Source: Chamaea fasciata (taxonomy: Eukaryota > Chordata > Aves > Passeriformes > Sylviidae). From it: a stretch of 64,000 nt of DNA. The notes under the pieces are model-generated. The model did not search any database, was not told where the DNA came from, and saw only the letters and a program-made list of their open reading frames with translations. Position 1 is the stretch's first letter. Each line of letters opens with the position of its first letter. Shown piece after piece: positions 34,401 through 40,639 of this stretch. The position numbers were made by a program, and so were the translations under genes. Location of the stretch: assembly GCA_029207755.1 (NCBI GenBank), contig JARCOQ010000006.1, forward strand, positions 1,466,846 to 1,530,845. Direction: 5' to 3'.

Positions 34401-34444
34401 CCCCAGCCCCTCCCAACCTTTTCCAGATGGACGGAGCATCCTGA
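14661..34444 (+). CDS. SIGLEC1: Sialoadhesin (CD169), whole gene, 21 coding exons
   Basis: Macrophage cell-surface lectin of the Siglec family that binds sialylated glycans. The joined exons encode about 1679 residues (human protein: about 1700): signal peptide 1-19, V-set domain 20-136, sixteen C2-set domains 137-1616, membrane helix about 1628-1646, and a 33-residue tail without an ITIM. Seventeen Ig domains, one V plus sixteen C2, is the hallmark of sialoadhesin among Siglecs. Every domain is one exon, flanked by phase-1 GT-AG introns. With the V-set Trp set to mature position 2, the sialic-acid Arg and second Trp fall at 97 and 106, as in mouse sialoadhesin, with no gaps. From exon 6 the domains alternate between a ~100-codon and an ~85-codon type. 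Anomaly: exon 10 is 295 nt, not divisible by three, giving a frameshift and a stop at 24,851. The gene is otherwise intact, so a base error or recent polymorphism is more likely than an old pseudogene. Confidence 0.93.
14710..15454. repeat. SIGLEC1 intron 1 with ~121-bp tandem repeat
   Basis: From about 15,030 to 15,370, two full and one partial copy of a ~121-bp unit (GGGCCCAAAAGATCCGGCTT at 15,150 and 15,271). The upstream part of the intron is unique with an AT-rich patch near 14,990-15,055. Confidence 0.85.
15455..15814 (+). CDS. SIGLEC1: SIGLEC1 exon 2, V-set sialic-acid-binding domain (D1)
   Basis: 120 codons, phase 1 at both ends. The ligand site is complete: Trp at 15,466 (mature 2), Arg at 15,751 in FRFEI (mature 97, precursor 116) and Trp at 15,778 (mature 106). 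The Siglec cysteine pattern is present: two Cys in the B strand (SCLVVPC) and one in the E strand (RNCTLLL), giving the intrasheet and interdomain disulfides of the family. FRGR and DSGPYRF are further sialoadhesin signatures. One N-glycosylation sequon (NCT). Confidence 0.95.
15935..16231 (+). CDS. SIGLEC1: SIGLEC1 exon 3, Ig C2 domain 2
   Basis: 99 codons, acceptor CCCAG, donor GTACGT. The B strand [10 protein letters not shown] carries the extra Cys that pairs with D1 in Siglecs; the core Trp is in LRWEG and the F-strand Cys in LLCQVSDG. One NLS sequon. Confidence 0.93.
16433..16936. repeat. 47-bp minisatellite in SIGLEC1 intron 3
   Basis: About ten units with CTGGTGACAGCGCCCTGTCC and CACCACGTCCCTCTGTCCCC, interrupted by four ~22-bp inserts containing GAATTCTGTC. 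The array runs right up to the acceptor of exon 4, so the last unit supplies its pyrimidine tract. Confidence 0.95.
16937..17200 (+). CDS. SIGLEC1: SIGLEC1 exon 4, Ig C2 domain 3
   Basis: 88 codons of the short type. Starts TPKDTQV; core TLTCQV, GWYKDG and GRYHCEAHN. The acceptor directly follows the 47-bp repeat array of intron 3. Donor GTGAGT. Confidence 0.94.
17440..17742 (-). mobile_element. CR1 fragment in SIGLEC1 intron 4 (first)
   Basis: Antisense CR1 3' region, nearly identical over about 240 bp to 11,260-11,500 with only a handful of single-base differences. Confidence 0.82.
17745..17940 (-). mobile_element. CR1 fragment in SIGLEC1 intron 4 (second)
   Basis: A second antisense CR1 begins with its 3' end (AGAATCCTGGAATGCTTTGA, AAAAGACCTTAAATCCCACC, CCATGGGCAGGGACAG). 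It lies in tandem with, and in the same orientation as, the copy just upstream. Confidence 0.82.
18245..18505 (+). CDS. SIGLEC1: SIGLEC1 exon 5, Ig C2 domain 4
   Basis: 87 codons of the short type: [22 protein letters not shown] and [13 protein letters not shown]. Two short domains (D3, D4) occur in a row before the strict long/short alternation begins. Confidence 0.94.
18680..19425. repeat. G-rich simple-repeat tract in SIGLEC1 intron 5
   Basis: Blocks of GGGATCTATG (10 bp), GGGAAT (6 bp) and, at the end, GGGAT (5 bp) alternate. The G-rich strand is the coding strand, so R-loops and G-quadruplexes are possible. Confidence 0.95.
19480..19830. repeat. ~42-bp minisatellite in SIGLEC1 intron 5
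   Basis: Units with TTCCATAAGATCTGGGGAGG followed by TTTCTCATGGATCTCCCTCC, about eight copies, some shortened to ~30 bp. Confidence 0.9.
19955..20075 (+). mobile_element. CR1 3' end in SIGLEC1 intron 5
   Basis: CATCCCTGGAAGTGCCCAGG, then GGTGTCCCTGCCCATGGGAC and a degraded terminus CCCACCCAAACC. It ends 32 bp before the acceptor of exon 6. Confidence 0.8.
20108..20407 (+). CDS. SIGLEC1: SIGLEC1 exon 6, Ig C2 domain 5
   Basis: 100 codons, long type. The split first codon makes Tyr, giving [21 protein letters not shown] and [15 protein letters not shown] mark strands B/C and F/G. The core Trp is replaced by a hydrophobic residue, as in all long-type domains here. Confidence 0.94.
20408..21445. 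other. SIGLEC1 intron 6, mostly unique, possible LTR-like segment
   Basis: No tandem array. About 21,040-21,290 is an AT-richer segment unlike its surroundings (contains GCCCGGCATAAAGTCAGCC), which could be a fragment of an endogenous retroviral LTR or another interspersed repeat; no target-site duplication was identified. T and A runs lie at 21,299-21,350. Confidence 0.35.
21446..21700 (+). CDS. SIGLEC1: SIGLEC1 exon 7, Ig C2 domain 6
   Basis: 85 codons, short type: [28 protein letters not shown] and [10 protein letters not shown]. One NGS sequon. Confidence 0.94.
21985..22260. repeat. ~194-bp direct duplication in SIGLEC1 intron 7
   Basis: GGACACCTCCCACTTATTCC occurs at about 21,989 and 22,182, followed in both cases by similar sequence (CCTTGGATTCTGGGAGTT versus CCTTGGATTTTGGGAATT). 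Probably old CR1-derived sequence. Confidence 0.6.
22304..22606 (+). CDS. SIGLEC1: SIGLEC1 exon 8, Ig C2 domain 7
   Basis: 101 codons, long type, starting [21 protein letters not shown] and [13 protein letters not shown]. It has two additional Cys (ACTQGC) in the C'/D region, which the sister domains lack; they could form an extra disulfide. Confidence 0.93.
22745..23300. repeat. 12-bp minisatellite in SIGLEC1 intron 8
   Basis: About 45 units of CACATGGAAATG / GCACGTGGAAAT with a longer-range order: a block containing CACATGGATGTGGAAATGGC recurs at about 22,803, 22,969 and 23,207. Confidence 0.95.
23562..23816 (+). CDS. SIGLEC1: SIGLEC1 exon 9, Ig C2 domain 8
   Basis: 85 codons, short type: [16 protein letters not shown] and [10 protein letters not shown]. 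Three sequons (NVT, NAT, NVT). The donor is GTGCGT, the only one of its kind in the gene, and is followed within a few bases by a 0.7-kb pyrimidine tract. Confidence 0.94.
23820..24550. repeat. Pyrimidine tract in SIGLEC1 intron 9
   Basis: Pure C/T on the + strand apart from a few A and G: first (TTTTCC)n, then TTTCCC-rich, beginning only a few bases after the exon 9 donor and lying before the exon 10 acceptor. Confidence 0.95.
24633..24927 (+). CDS. SIGLEC1: SIGLEC1 exon 10, Ig C2 domain 9, frameshifted (+1)
   Basis: Good acceptor (CTCACAG) and donor (GTGGGG), but 295 nt long while all other Ig exons are multiples of three. The long-type opening Tyr-Pro-Pro-Arg needs seven C after the first A; there are eight (24,634-24,641). 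Read in the entering frame, it stops at 24,851 (TGA). In the other frame the domain is intact: [16 protein letters not shown] to [13 protein letters not shown]. No other AG nearby restores the phase. A homopolymer base error is the simplest cause. Confidence 0.9.
24985..25690. repeat. 20-bp minisatellite with 150-bp higher-order unit, intron 10
   Basis: The base unit CCCAGTGCCACCAGATCCCT repeats about 30 times. A larger unit containing ATTGGAGTGGTCCATCCCAT occurs at 25,181 and 25,331, exactly 150 bp apart. Confidence 0.93.
25912..26166 (+). CDS. SIGLEC1: SIGLEC1 exon 11, Ig C2 domain 10
   Basis: 85 codons, short type: [23 protein letters not shown] and [10 protein letters not shown]. Donor GTGAGT. 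Confidence 0.94.
26195..26955. repeat. G-rich repeats in SIGLEC1 intron 11
   Basis: GGGATGGGATT-type repeats to about 26,735, including about nine TTTGGG hexamers at 26,341-26,396, then a 15-bp unit (GATGGTGCCAATGGG and variants) to 26,955. Confidence 0.93.
27034..27336 (+). CDS. SIGLEC1: SIGLEC1 exon 12, Ig C2 domain 11
   Basis: 101 codons, long type, [30 protein letters not shown] and [15 protein letters not shown]. Two sequons near the end (NAS, NFS). Confidence 0.94.
27340..27715. repeat. GGGAT pentamer tract in SIGLEC1 intron 12
   Basis: GGGAT repeats (best at 27,500-27,580) mixed with GGGATCTATG decamers, the same families as in intron 5. Confidence 0.93.
28010..28370 (-). mobile_element. 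CR1 with expanded 3' tail repeat, intron 12
   Basis: Antisense CR1 3' end at 28,205-28,370 (GGTTTGGGTTGGGAGAGACC, CTGCCATGGGCAGGGACACC). Directly to its left, on the side of the element's 3' tail, about 200 bp of CATGGAATCATGGAACC units (8-18 bp) look like growth of the short CR1 terminal repeat. Confidence 0.85.
28455..28560 (+). mobile_element. CR1 3' end, intron 12
   Basis: Sense orientation: GATGTGGCGCTTGGGGACAC, GGATTCGATGACCTCAGAAG and a terminus CAATTCCATGATTATCCCAT. It ends about 60 bp upstream of the exon 13 acceptor. Confidence 0.82.
28621..28875 (+). CDS. SIGLEC1: SIGLEC1 exon 13, Ig C2 domain 12
   Basis: 85 codons, short type: [21 protein letters not shown] and [10 protein letters not shown]. 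An unpaired Cys follows the core Trp-Tyr. Three sequons (NAT, NLT, NHS). Confidence 0.94.
29285..29690 (+). mobile_element. CR1 fragment, intron 13
   Basis: Sense orientation with successive CR1 landmarks: GGGGACCTCGTGGCTCTGCA, AGGGACAGCACAAAGGGACA, TGTGCCAGGCCAGGTTTGGG, GACACTTGGGGACACTCTCA and GGACTCGATGACCTCCGAGG. About 400 bp, including the 3' end. Confidence 0.87.
29705..30010 (+). CDS. SIGLEC1: SIGLEC1 exon 14, Ig C2 domain 13
   Basis: 102 codons, long type, [28 protein letters not shown] and [12 protein letters not shown]. The preceding 400 bp of intron is a CR1 element that ends about 15 bp before the acceptor. Confidence 0.94.
30157..30396 (+). CDS. SIGLEC1: SIGLEC1 exon 15, Ig C2 domain 14
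   Basis: 80 codons, the shortest Ig exon, five codons below the short-type norm; the shortening lies around the C-D and F-G loops. Core TLTCQAP, YAWFKNG and AGLYGCRAG are intact. The intron before it is only 146 bp. Confidence 0.93.
30594..30893 (+). CDS. SIGLEC1: SIGLEC1 exon 16, Ig C2 domain 15
   Basis: 100 codons, long type. It begins YAPREP instead of [17 protein letters not shown] and [14 protein letters not shown]. Followed by an 86-bp intron, the shortest of the gene. Confidence 0.93.
30980..31234 (+). CDS. SIGLEC1: SIGLEC1 exon 17, Ig C2 domain 16
   Basis: 85 codons, short type: [21 protein letters not shown] and [10 protein letters not shown]. The split first codon makes Gly rather than Ala. 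One NYT sequon. Confidence 0.93.
31310..31570. repeat. CTTCCTCTT pyrimidine tract, intron 17
   Basis: Pure C/T on the coding strand apart from rare A and G; TCTTCC hexamers dominate. Confidence 0.95.
31600..32515. repeat. ~130-bp tandem repeat, intron 17
   Basis: Seven copies of a 123-142 bp unit; TTAGGATTGG landmarks lie at about 31,778, 31,921, 32,044, 32,187, 32,326 and 32,457. Each contains GATGATCCAGGCTGGAAGAG. This is the largest monomer among the SIGLEC1 introns. Confidence 0.9.
32658..32954 (+). CDS. SIGLEC1: SIGLEC1 exon 18, Ig C2 domain 17 (membrane-proximal)
   Basis: 99 codons, long type, [27 protein letters not shown] and [15 protein letters not shown]. Donor GTGAGT. Confidence 0.93.
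33349..33448 (+). CDS. SIGLEC1: SIGLEC1 exon 19, membrane helix
   Basis: A short stalk (THLQTYR-like) is followed by the hydrophobic run [20 protein letters not shown], then Lys-Val-Trp-Pro as stop-transfer. Entry is phase 1, exit phase 2 at donor GTGACG. No charged residue lies within the helix, so pairing with a DAP12-type adaptor through a Lys is not suggested. If the donor is not used, the reading stops at once (AGG TGA). Confidence 0.88.
33475..34040. repeat. ~41-bp minisatellite, intron 19
   Basis: GCATGGTGACAAGGACCCCG-type units, spaced 41 bp at 33,721, 33,762 and 33,803; shorter 28-33 bp units lie at the left end. Confidence 0.92.
34068..34140 (+). CDS. SIGLEC1: SIGLEC1 exon 20, cytoplasmic tail
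   Basis: Acceptor CCACCAG; the split Arg codon continues into Ile-Arg-Lys-Phe-Arg-Ser-Trp-Ser-Arg, a basic juxtamembrane stretch, then an acidic part ending DPPQ at donor GTGGGG, phase 0. Reading through the donor also stays open to about 34,617, so a retained-intron form cannot be excluded. Confidence 0.75.
34305..34410. repeat. ~21-bp repeat, intron 20
   Basis: Five copies of GTGTCCCCAGCCATGGGCAC with small changes, just before the last coding exon. Confidence 0.85.
34427..34444 (+). CDS. SIGLEC1: SIGLEC1 last coding exon (end of tail)
   Basis: Acceptor CTTTTCCAG at 34,418-34,426; phase-0 reading gives Met-Asp-Gly-Ala-Ser then TGA at 34,442. Chosen because a pyrimidine-rich acceptor precedes it and the phase matches exon 20. 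The 3' untranslated region follows to the poly(A) signal. No ITIM-like tyrosine is present. Confidence 0.6.
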   Translation: MDGAS

Positions 34445-34612
34445 CGCGGCGGCTCCTGGACCCCGGAGCAGCCGTGGCCGCCGGAATTCCCCAATCCTGG
34501 CTGGATCCAGGGTCCCCTCTGGGGATCCCCCGGGCCCATTCCAGCCCCTCGTCCCTTCCCCATGGATTCCGGGCACCACTGTTAGCTCCAGGCTGGGAAA
34601 TCCTGAGAAAAC

Positions 34613-34618
34613 AATAAA
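34613..34618 (+). terminator. SIGLEC1: SIGLEC1 polyadenylation signal AATAAA
   Basis: Canonical hexamer 169 bp after the stop codon. It is followed after 9 bp by a genomic run of A, then by GT-rich sequence (GTCCTGTTTGTC near 34,693) suitable as a downstream element. Confidence 0.8.
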
Positions 34619-34621
34619 AAC

Positions 34622-34627
<6 letters not shown>

Positions 34628-34676
<49 letters not shown>
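34628..34676. repeat. 49-base uninterrupted A tract
   Basis: A perfect A run that starts just where cleavage after the AATAAA at 34,613 would be expected. The upstream gene has all its introns, so this is not a processed pseudogene. Confidence 0.97.
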
Positions 34677-34677
<1 letters not shown>

Positions 34678-34679
34678 AC

Positions 34680-35030
34680 CTCCCGGTGCTGGCAATGTCC
34701 TGTTTGTCACCAGCGTGTCCCTTTTCCTCGCCATCCGTCCTGGTGTCACTTTGGAGAGGGGGACACAAGCCACGCGTGACCCCTGGGTGCCTGGGATGAG
34801 GGGACACGAGGCTGGGGACTCGCCTTGCTGGTGGCAGCTGGCGGTGTCGCCTCTGGCCGTGTCCCCGCCGCCGTTAGAGGTCACTGTGCGGCCACCGGCC
34901 ACCGGACACGGCCTCGGGGACGGAGCTTTGGGATATGGGGCTGGAGCTTCCCGGGAATGGGGGGCTTGGGGGGGGTCCCGTGGGTGTTTAATCCCCGCTG
35001 CCAGAGCAGGATGCTGGGCTGTCCCCATCG
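34680..35030. other. Intergenic GC-rich spacer
   Basis: No gene recognised between the SIGLEC1 A tract and the next array. Confidence 0.5.
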
Positions 35031-35640
35031 CTGTCACTGTTCTTGTCCCCGTCCCTGTCCCCATCGCTGTCACTGCTCTTGTCCCCGTCCCTGTCCCCAT
35101 CGCTGTCACTGCTCTTGTCCCCGTCCATGTTCCCGTCCCTGTCCCCAATCCTGCCTCCCTCCCTGTCCCCGGTCCTTGTCCCCATTCCCATTTCCATCAC
35201 CAGCCTCATCCACATTCCCACCTCCAGTCTCATTCCTGTCCCCATTCCTGTCCCCACCCCTGTCCCCATCCTTGTCCCTATTTCTTTCCTCATCCCTGTC
35301 CCCATCCCTATCCCCATTTCTCTCCTCATCCCCATCCCTGTCCCCATCCCTGTCCCCTCTTCCCTGTCCCCATCCCTATCCCCATTTACCTCCTCATCCC
35401 CATCCCTGTCCCCATCCCTGTCCCCATCCCTGTCCCCATCCCTGTCCCCATCCTTGTCCCCATCCCTGTCCCCATCCCTGTCCCCATCCCTGTCCCCATC
35501 CCTGTCCCCATCCTTGTCCCCATCCCTGTCCCCATCCCTGTCCCCATCCCTGTCCCCATCACTGTCCCCATCCTTGTCCCCATCCCTGTCCCCATCCCTG
35601 TCCCCATCCCTGTCCCCATCCCTGTCCCCTCTCCGTCCCC
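35030..35640. repeat. 12-bp minisatellite CCCTGTCCCCAT
   Basis: Unit CCCTGTCCCCAT, almost perfect from 35,395 to 35,625, less regular before that. All six frames are open over most of it. Confidence 0.95.
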
Positions 35641-35924
35641 TGTCCAGGGCCAGCACGGCCGGCAGGGCGGTGGCGGGGTCACCGGCAGGGCGGTGGCGGG
35701 GTCACCAGCAGGGTGGCCGGCTGGTGACAGCGCTCCGGCGGGGTGGTGACAGCGCGGAGGCGACAGGGCGGTGTCACCAACCCTCCGCTCCATCCCTGCC
35801 AGCACCGAGGGGGCAGCGGGGTCAAACTCTGTCACCTGCGTCCGGCTGGTGACAAAGGTGACCCGGCCGCTCCCTCCCTGGGGCTGGCGGTCACCTTTCC
35901 AAGGACCCCGCGCTCCGGAGCCAC

Positions 35925-36275
35925 CAGCGCCACCAGCGCCACCAGCGCCACCAGCGCCACCACCGCGCGTCCTCCTCGGCCACCTGAGCCCCGGCGCGGG
36001 TCCGTCCCCTCCTCCTGCCGCCTTCCCGGCCTGGAGATCGGGAATTCCGGCCTGGAGATCGGGAATTCCAGCCTGGAACTCGGGAATTCCAGCCTGGAGA
36101 TCGGGAATTCTGGCCTGGTTCCCCGGAATTCCGGCCTGGAGCTCGGGAATTCTGGCCTGGTTCCCCGGAATTCCAGCCTGGAGCTCGGGAATTCTGGCCT
36201 GGTTCCCCGGAATTCCAGCCTGGAGCTCGGGAATTCCAGCCTGGATCCCCGGAATTCCGGCCTGGATCCCCCTTG
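35925..36275. repeat. 9-bp then 21-bp repeats
   Basis: Five GCCACCAGC units at 35,927-35,970, then twelve units of about 21 bp (GGAATTCCAGCCTGGAGCTC and variants) at 36,028-36,275. Confidence 0.9.
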
Positions 36276-36474
36276 GCGTGGGATCGGGATTCCAGCCGCT
36301 CCCAGCAGCGCGGCGGGATTGGGATCGGGGGTTCGGGGGCGATCCCGGAGGTTTTGGGGTCTCCATGGAGCCTGGAGCGATGGGGCCGGGCTGGGATGGG
36401 GCGGAGCTCCGGCGATCCTAAAGCTCTGCCCAGGAGATGGGAAAGGGGGGAGAGCCGGGAGCGGGATTTGGGGG

Positions 36475-37580
36475 GCCTGGGTGGGTTAACCCGTGCCAGG
36501 GCTGCAGGAACTCCCGGGACAGAAAAGGATCACAAATTGGGGTGCCTGGAGGGTTTAACCCGTGCCAGCGCTGCAGGAATTGGGGTGTACAGTTGTTTTA
36601 ACCCGTGCCAGGGCCACAGGAACTCTCAGGGAAAGTGGGGAGAAAGGATTGAGGTGCCTGGATGGTTTAACCCGTGCCAGCGCACAGGATTTGGGGTGCT
36701 CCCCTCCCTTAACCCGTGCCAGGGCCTCAGGAATTCCCAGGACAGAAAGGGATCAGAAACTGGGGTGCTCGGCTGCTTTAACCCGTGCCAGAGCCACAGG
36801 AAATCCCGGGAAAAGTGGGGATTGGGGCGCCCCGCTCCCTTAACCCGTGCCAGGGCTGCAGGAACCGGGGTGCCCGCCTCCCTTAACCCGTGCCAGCGCT
36901 GCAGGATTTGGGGTGCTCCCCTCCCTTAACCCGTGCCAGGGCTGCAGGAACCGGGGTGCCCGCCTCCCTTAACCCGTACCAGCGCTGCAGGAACTCCCAG
37001 GAAAAGTGAGGATTGGGGTGCCTGGATGATTTAACCCGTGCCAGGACTACAAGAACCGGGAAGCCCTTCTCCCTTAACCCGTGCCAGCGCTGCAGGAACT
37101 CCCAGGGAAAGTGAGGAGCAGGAATTGGGGTGCCTGGATGGCTTCACCCGTGCCAGAGCCGCAGGAACTCCCAGGAAAAGTGAGGATTGGGGTGCCCCGC
37201 TCCCTTAACCCGTGCCAGGGCCACAGGAACTCTCAGGAAAAGTGGGGAGAAAGGATTGGGGTGCCTGAATGGTTTAACCCGTGCCAGCGCTGCAGGAACT
37301 CCCAGGGAAAGTGAGGATTGGGGTGCCTGGATGGTTCAACCCGTGCCAGCGCTGCAGGATTTGGGGTGCCCTTCTCCCTTAACCCGTGCCAGGGCCTCAG
37401 GAATTCCCAGGACAGAAAGGGATCAGAAACTGGGGTGCTCGGCTGCTTTAACCCGTGCCAGGGCCGCAGAAACTCCCAGGAAAAGTGGGGATTGGGGTGC
37501 CTGGATGGTTTAACCCGTGCCAGGACTACAAGAACCGGGGTTCCCCCCTCCCTTAACCCGTGCCAGCGCCGCAGGAACGG
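36475..37580. repeat. Array of 20 TAACCCGTGCCAG cores with variable spacers
   Basis: The core TTAACCCGTGCCAG recurs about 20 times (for example 36,486, 36,557, 36,600, 36,666, 36,710, 36,779) with spacers of 30-60 bp that differ in length and content. The core hardly varies; the spacers do. Confidence 0.9.
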
Positions 37581-37859
37581 CCCGGCGGCGGGCACGGAGC
37601 CAGCGATTACCTCGGGGCGCTCTCTCCGGGCTCCGGCCCCTCCCTGTGCCCGCTGCCCTTAAGCCAAATCCTCCGGTCACATGGTGCCCGAGGCGGGCCC
37701 GGGGAAGAAGGGCAGGTCAGGAGGTGACCGGGAGGCCGCGGATTTGTCACCGGGGCCGGGGGAACGTGCTCGGCGTTTCCCGGCGCGGAGAGCGGCCCGG
37801 GAGGGATTTTCCGCCGCCCGCCCGTAATCCCGGCCCGGAGCGCGGGGGGCTGGCGGCGG

Positions 37860-38830
37860 GGCTGTCACCGCGCTGGTGGCTCCTGGTGTGGCTGTGTCAC
37901 CATTCTGGTGGCTTCTAGTGGGGATGTCACCGCGCTGGAAGGTCCTCTGTCACCGCCCCTGGCGGCTCCTGGTGTGGCTGTGTCACATCACTGGTGGCTC
38001 TTGGTGGGGATGTCACCGCGATGGTGGCTTCTAGTGGAGCTGTCACCGTGTTGGTGGCTCCTGGAGTAGCTGTCACCACTCTGGTGGCTCCTGGTGTGGC
38101 TCTGTCACCGCGATGGTGGCTTCTAGGGGGGATGTCACCGCCCTGGTGGCTCCTGGTGTGGCTCTGTCACCGCGATGGTGGCTTCTAGTGGGGATGTCAC
38201 CGCCCTGGTGGCTTCTGGTGTGGCTTTGTCACAGCACTGGTGGCTCCTGGTGTGGCTTTGTCAGGGCTCTGGTGGCTGCTGGTGTGGCTGTCACTGCGCT
38301 GGTGGCTTCTAGTGTGACTCTGTCACCATGTTGGTGGCTCCTGGTGGGGCTCTGTCACTGCACTGGTGGCTTCAAGTGGGGCTGTCACCGTGCTGGTGGC
38401 TTCTAGTGTGGCTGTCACCACGCTGGTGGCTCCTGATGTGGCTGTCACCGCGCTGGAGGGATGCGAGGGGTTGGTTGGGGCAGGGAAGGAGCGTGGCTGC
38501 AGCGTGGTGTGGTGGCCCTGTGCAGGGTGACATCCCTGTGAACAGTGTCACGGTGTCCCCACGCAGGTGTGACACCCCTGGGGACAATGTTGTGGTGTCC
38601 CCATGAAGGTGTGACACCCCTGGGGACAGTGTTGTGGTGTCCCCATGAAGGAGTGACACCCCTGTGAGCAGTGTCACAGTGTCCCCAAGCAGGGTCACCT
38701 GCCTTTGAGTGGTGTCATGGTGTCCCCATGCAGGGTGACACCCCTGTGAGCGGTGTCACTGTGTCCCCATGCAGGCATGACCCCTGTGAGCGGTGTCACA
38801 CTGTGCCCACCCCGATGTGACACCCGTGTC
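37860..38830. repeat. ~30-bp then ~42/60-bp minisatellites
   Basis: 37,860-38,460: units around GCTGGTGGCTCCTGGTGTGG and CTGTCACCG. 38,520-38,830: units around GGTGTCCCCATGCAGGGTGA and CACCCCTGTGAGC. Confidence 0.9.
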
Positions 38831-39560
38831 CCTCACCGGGCCCCTCTCCCACCCCGGCAGGGCGGGCTGCGGGAATTCTCCCCCTTTAGGAGAAAATTCC
38901 CAAATTCCCTTTAGGATCATCCCCAGGATTCCCAGGGCTCCCCCCGCCACCACAGCCCTCCCGGGGTGTCCCCAGCAGTGTCCCCAGCAGTGTCCCCTGC
39001 AGTGTCCCCTGTCCCCTGCGGGGTTCAACTCCCCCGATAAATCCGTCCCGCTTTTCCCTCGTCATCCCTGCGGGCTGGGGACAGCACAGCCCGGTGCCAC
39101 CACCCCTGGGGACACCGCCAGGGGACATCGCCCCTCCTGCCCCACCCCTCTTCGGGTGGCGGGGACAGCGGTGACAGGCACGGGCCGGACACGGCCACCA
39201 CCTCCCCTGTCCCCGTGTCACACGGGGTTGGCCCTCGTGGTCTCCTCCTGCCCGGGGGAGTGTCCCATGGGGGTGACAGAGCTCCGTGGGTGTCCCTCCT
39301 TGTCCTCCTCGTGTCCCCTTTCCACGGCAGGGGTGACACCAGGGTCCCCAAGAGCGGGGAGCAGCGCGGGCCGGACCCCCTCGTCCCCCCATGGAGGGAA
39401 ACTGAGGCACCGAGAGGATTTGGGGCGGTTTTGGAGTTTGGGGGGGGACACAACCGAGGCGCTCCGCCCGCCCCCATTCCCCAAACCGGGATCCGGAGAG
39501 GAATTCCCGGAGCTGGGATCCCCGAGGGGATCATGGACATGAGGAGGGAGAGGAGAACCC
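38831..39560. other. Intergenic GC-rich unique sequence
   Basis: No splice-supported exon or conserved protein motif seen on either strand, although open frames are long because of high GC. Confidence 0.45.
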
Positions 39561-39579
39561 GGGAATCGGGAGCGGGATC

Positions 39580-40035
39580 GAGAGTGGGGATGCCGAAGGA
39601 GAAAATTCCGGGATCGGGATCGATCCCAGGAGCGGGGATGGCAGAGGAGGAGATCCCAGGTTTAGGATCCCAGGATCAGGATTCCAGGAACGATGATGGC
39701 AGAGGAGAAAATTCCAGGTTTAGGACCCCAGGATCGGGATTCCAGAGGAGATCCCAGGTTTAGGATTCCACGAACAGGGATGCCAGAGGAGGGGATCCCA
39801 GGTTTAGGATCCCAGGGTTAGGACCCCAAGTTTAGGATTCCAGGAGCGGGATTCCAGGAACAGGGATGGCAGAGCAGGAGATCCCGGATTTAGGACCCCA
39901 GGTTTAGGATCCCAGGATAGGGATGCCAGAGGAGGAGATTCCAGGTTTAGGACCCCAGGATTAGGATCCCAGACTCGGGATCGCAGGGCCGGAACCCCAC
40001 GACCGGTGACCCCAGAGGACACGATCCAGGTTCAG
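39580..40035. repeat. GGATCCCAGGTTTAGGAT repeats
   Basis: Irregular array of 18-36 bp units, about 18 copies, with CCAGGTTTAGGATCCCAGGA as theme. Confidence 0.88.
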
Positions 40036-40639
40036 GATCCCGAGATCCCGGCGGGATGGGGGCTGCGCGGCCCCGCGGCCCCGCTCCCGTTCGGGGTGGT
40101 GACACGCCGGGTGACAGCGCTGGCCGTGTCCCCGCCGTGCCCGGTGTCGGGGCAGGGCTGCCCGGGGGGGCTGCGCCACCGGCCCCCCCCGATTTCGTTT
40201 AATTCCCTTTAATTTCGTTCAATTCCTTTTTTTTTTTTTTAATATTTTTTAATCAGAGCGGGCACGGCCGGAGGAGCGCGCCCACCCTCGGGAGAGCCTG
40301 GCGGGGTTGGGGACAGCCAGGCCCGGGGCTGGGGTGTCCCCAAGGTGTGGCGGGGGTGTCCCCAACCCGCCGGCACCCGGGACACCCCGGGGCTGCCCCG
40401 GGAGCGGCCGCTCCGGTAACGAAACCGGCGCTGCCCGGGCTCCGTGCGGGCCCGACCGGGCTGGGCACACGGGGAAGTGTCCCCGAGGGTGGCCCTGGGT
40501 GACAAAAGGCACCCCGATGTCCCTAAAAGCCACCCCCAAACCCGCCACCTGCGGCACAGGAGGGTTGGCCGGTCACAAACCTGCCGGCGTGGCCCGCGTG
40601 GCCGTGTCACACCAGCCGGACACCGCCCTGGTGTCCCCT

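Noticed and set aside
14661..34444. CD22, MAG or a CD33-type Siglec instead of sialoadhesin
   Set aside because: Seventeen Ig domains, no ITIM-bearing tail, and a first domain closest to sialoadhesin at the ligand site.
14661..34676. Processed pseudogene, because of the A tract
   Set aside because: All introns are present with consensus splice sites, and only one frameshift exists.
36475..37580. CRISPR-like appearance of repeats with variable spacers
   Set aside because: Eukaryotic DNA; spacers are themselves related and irregular in length, and no cas genes exist.
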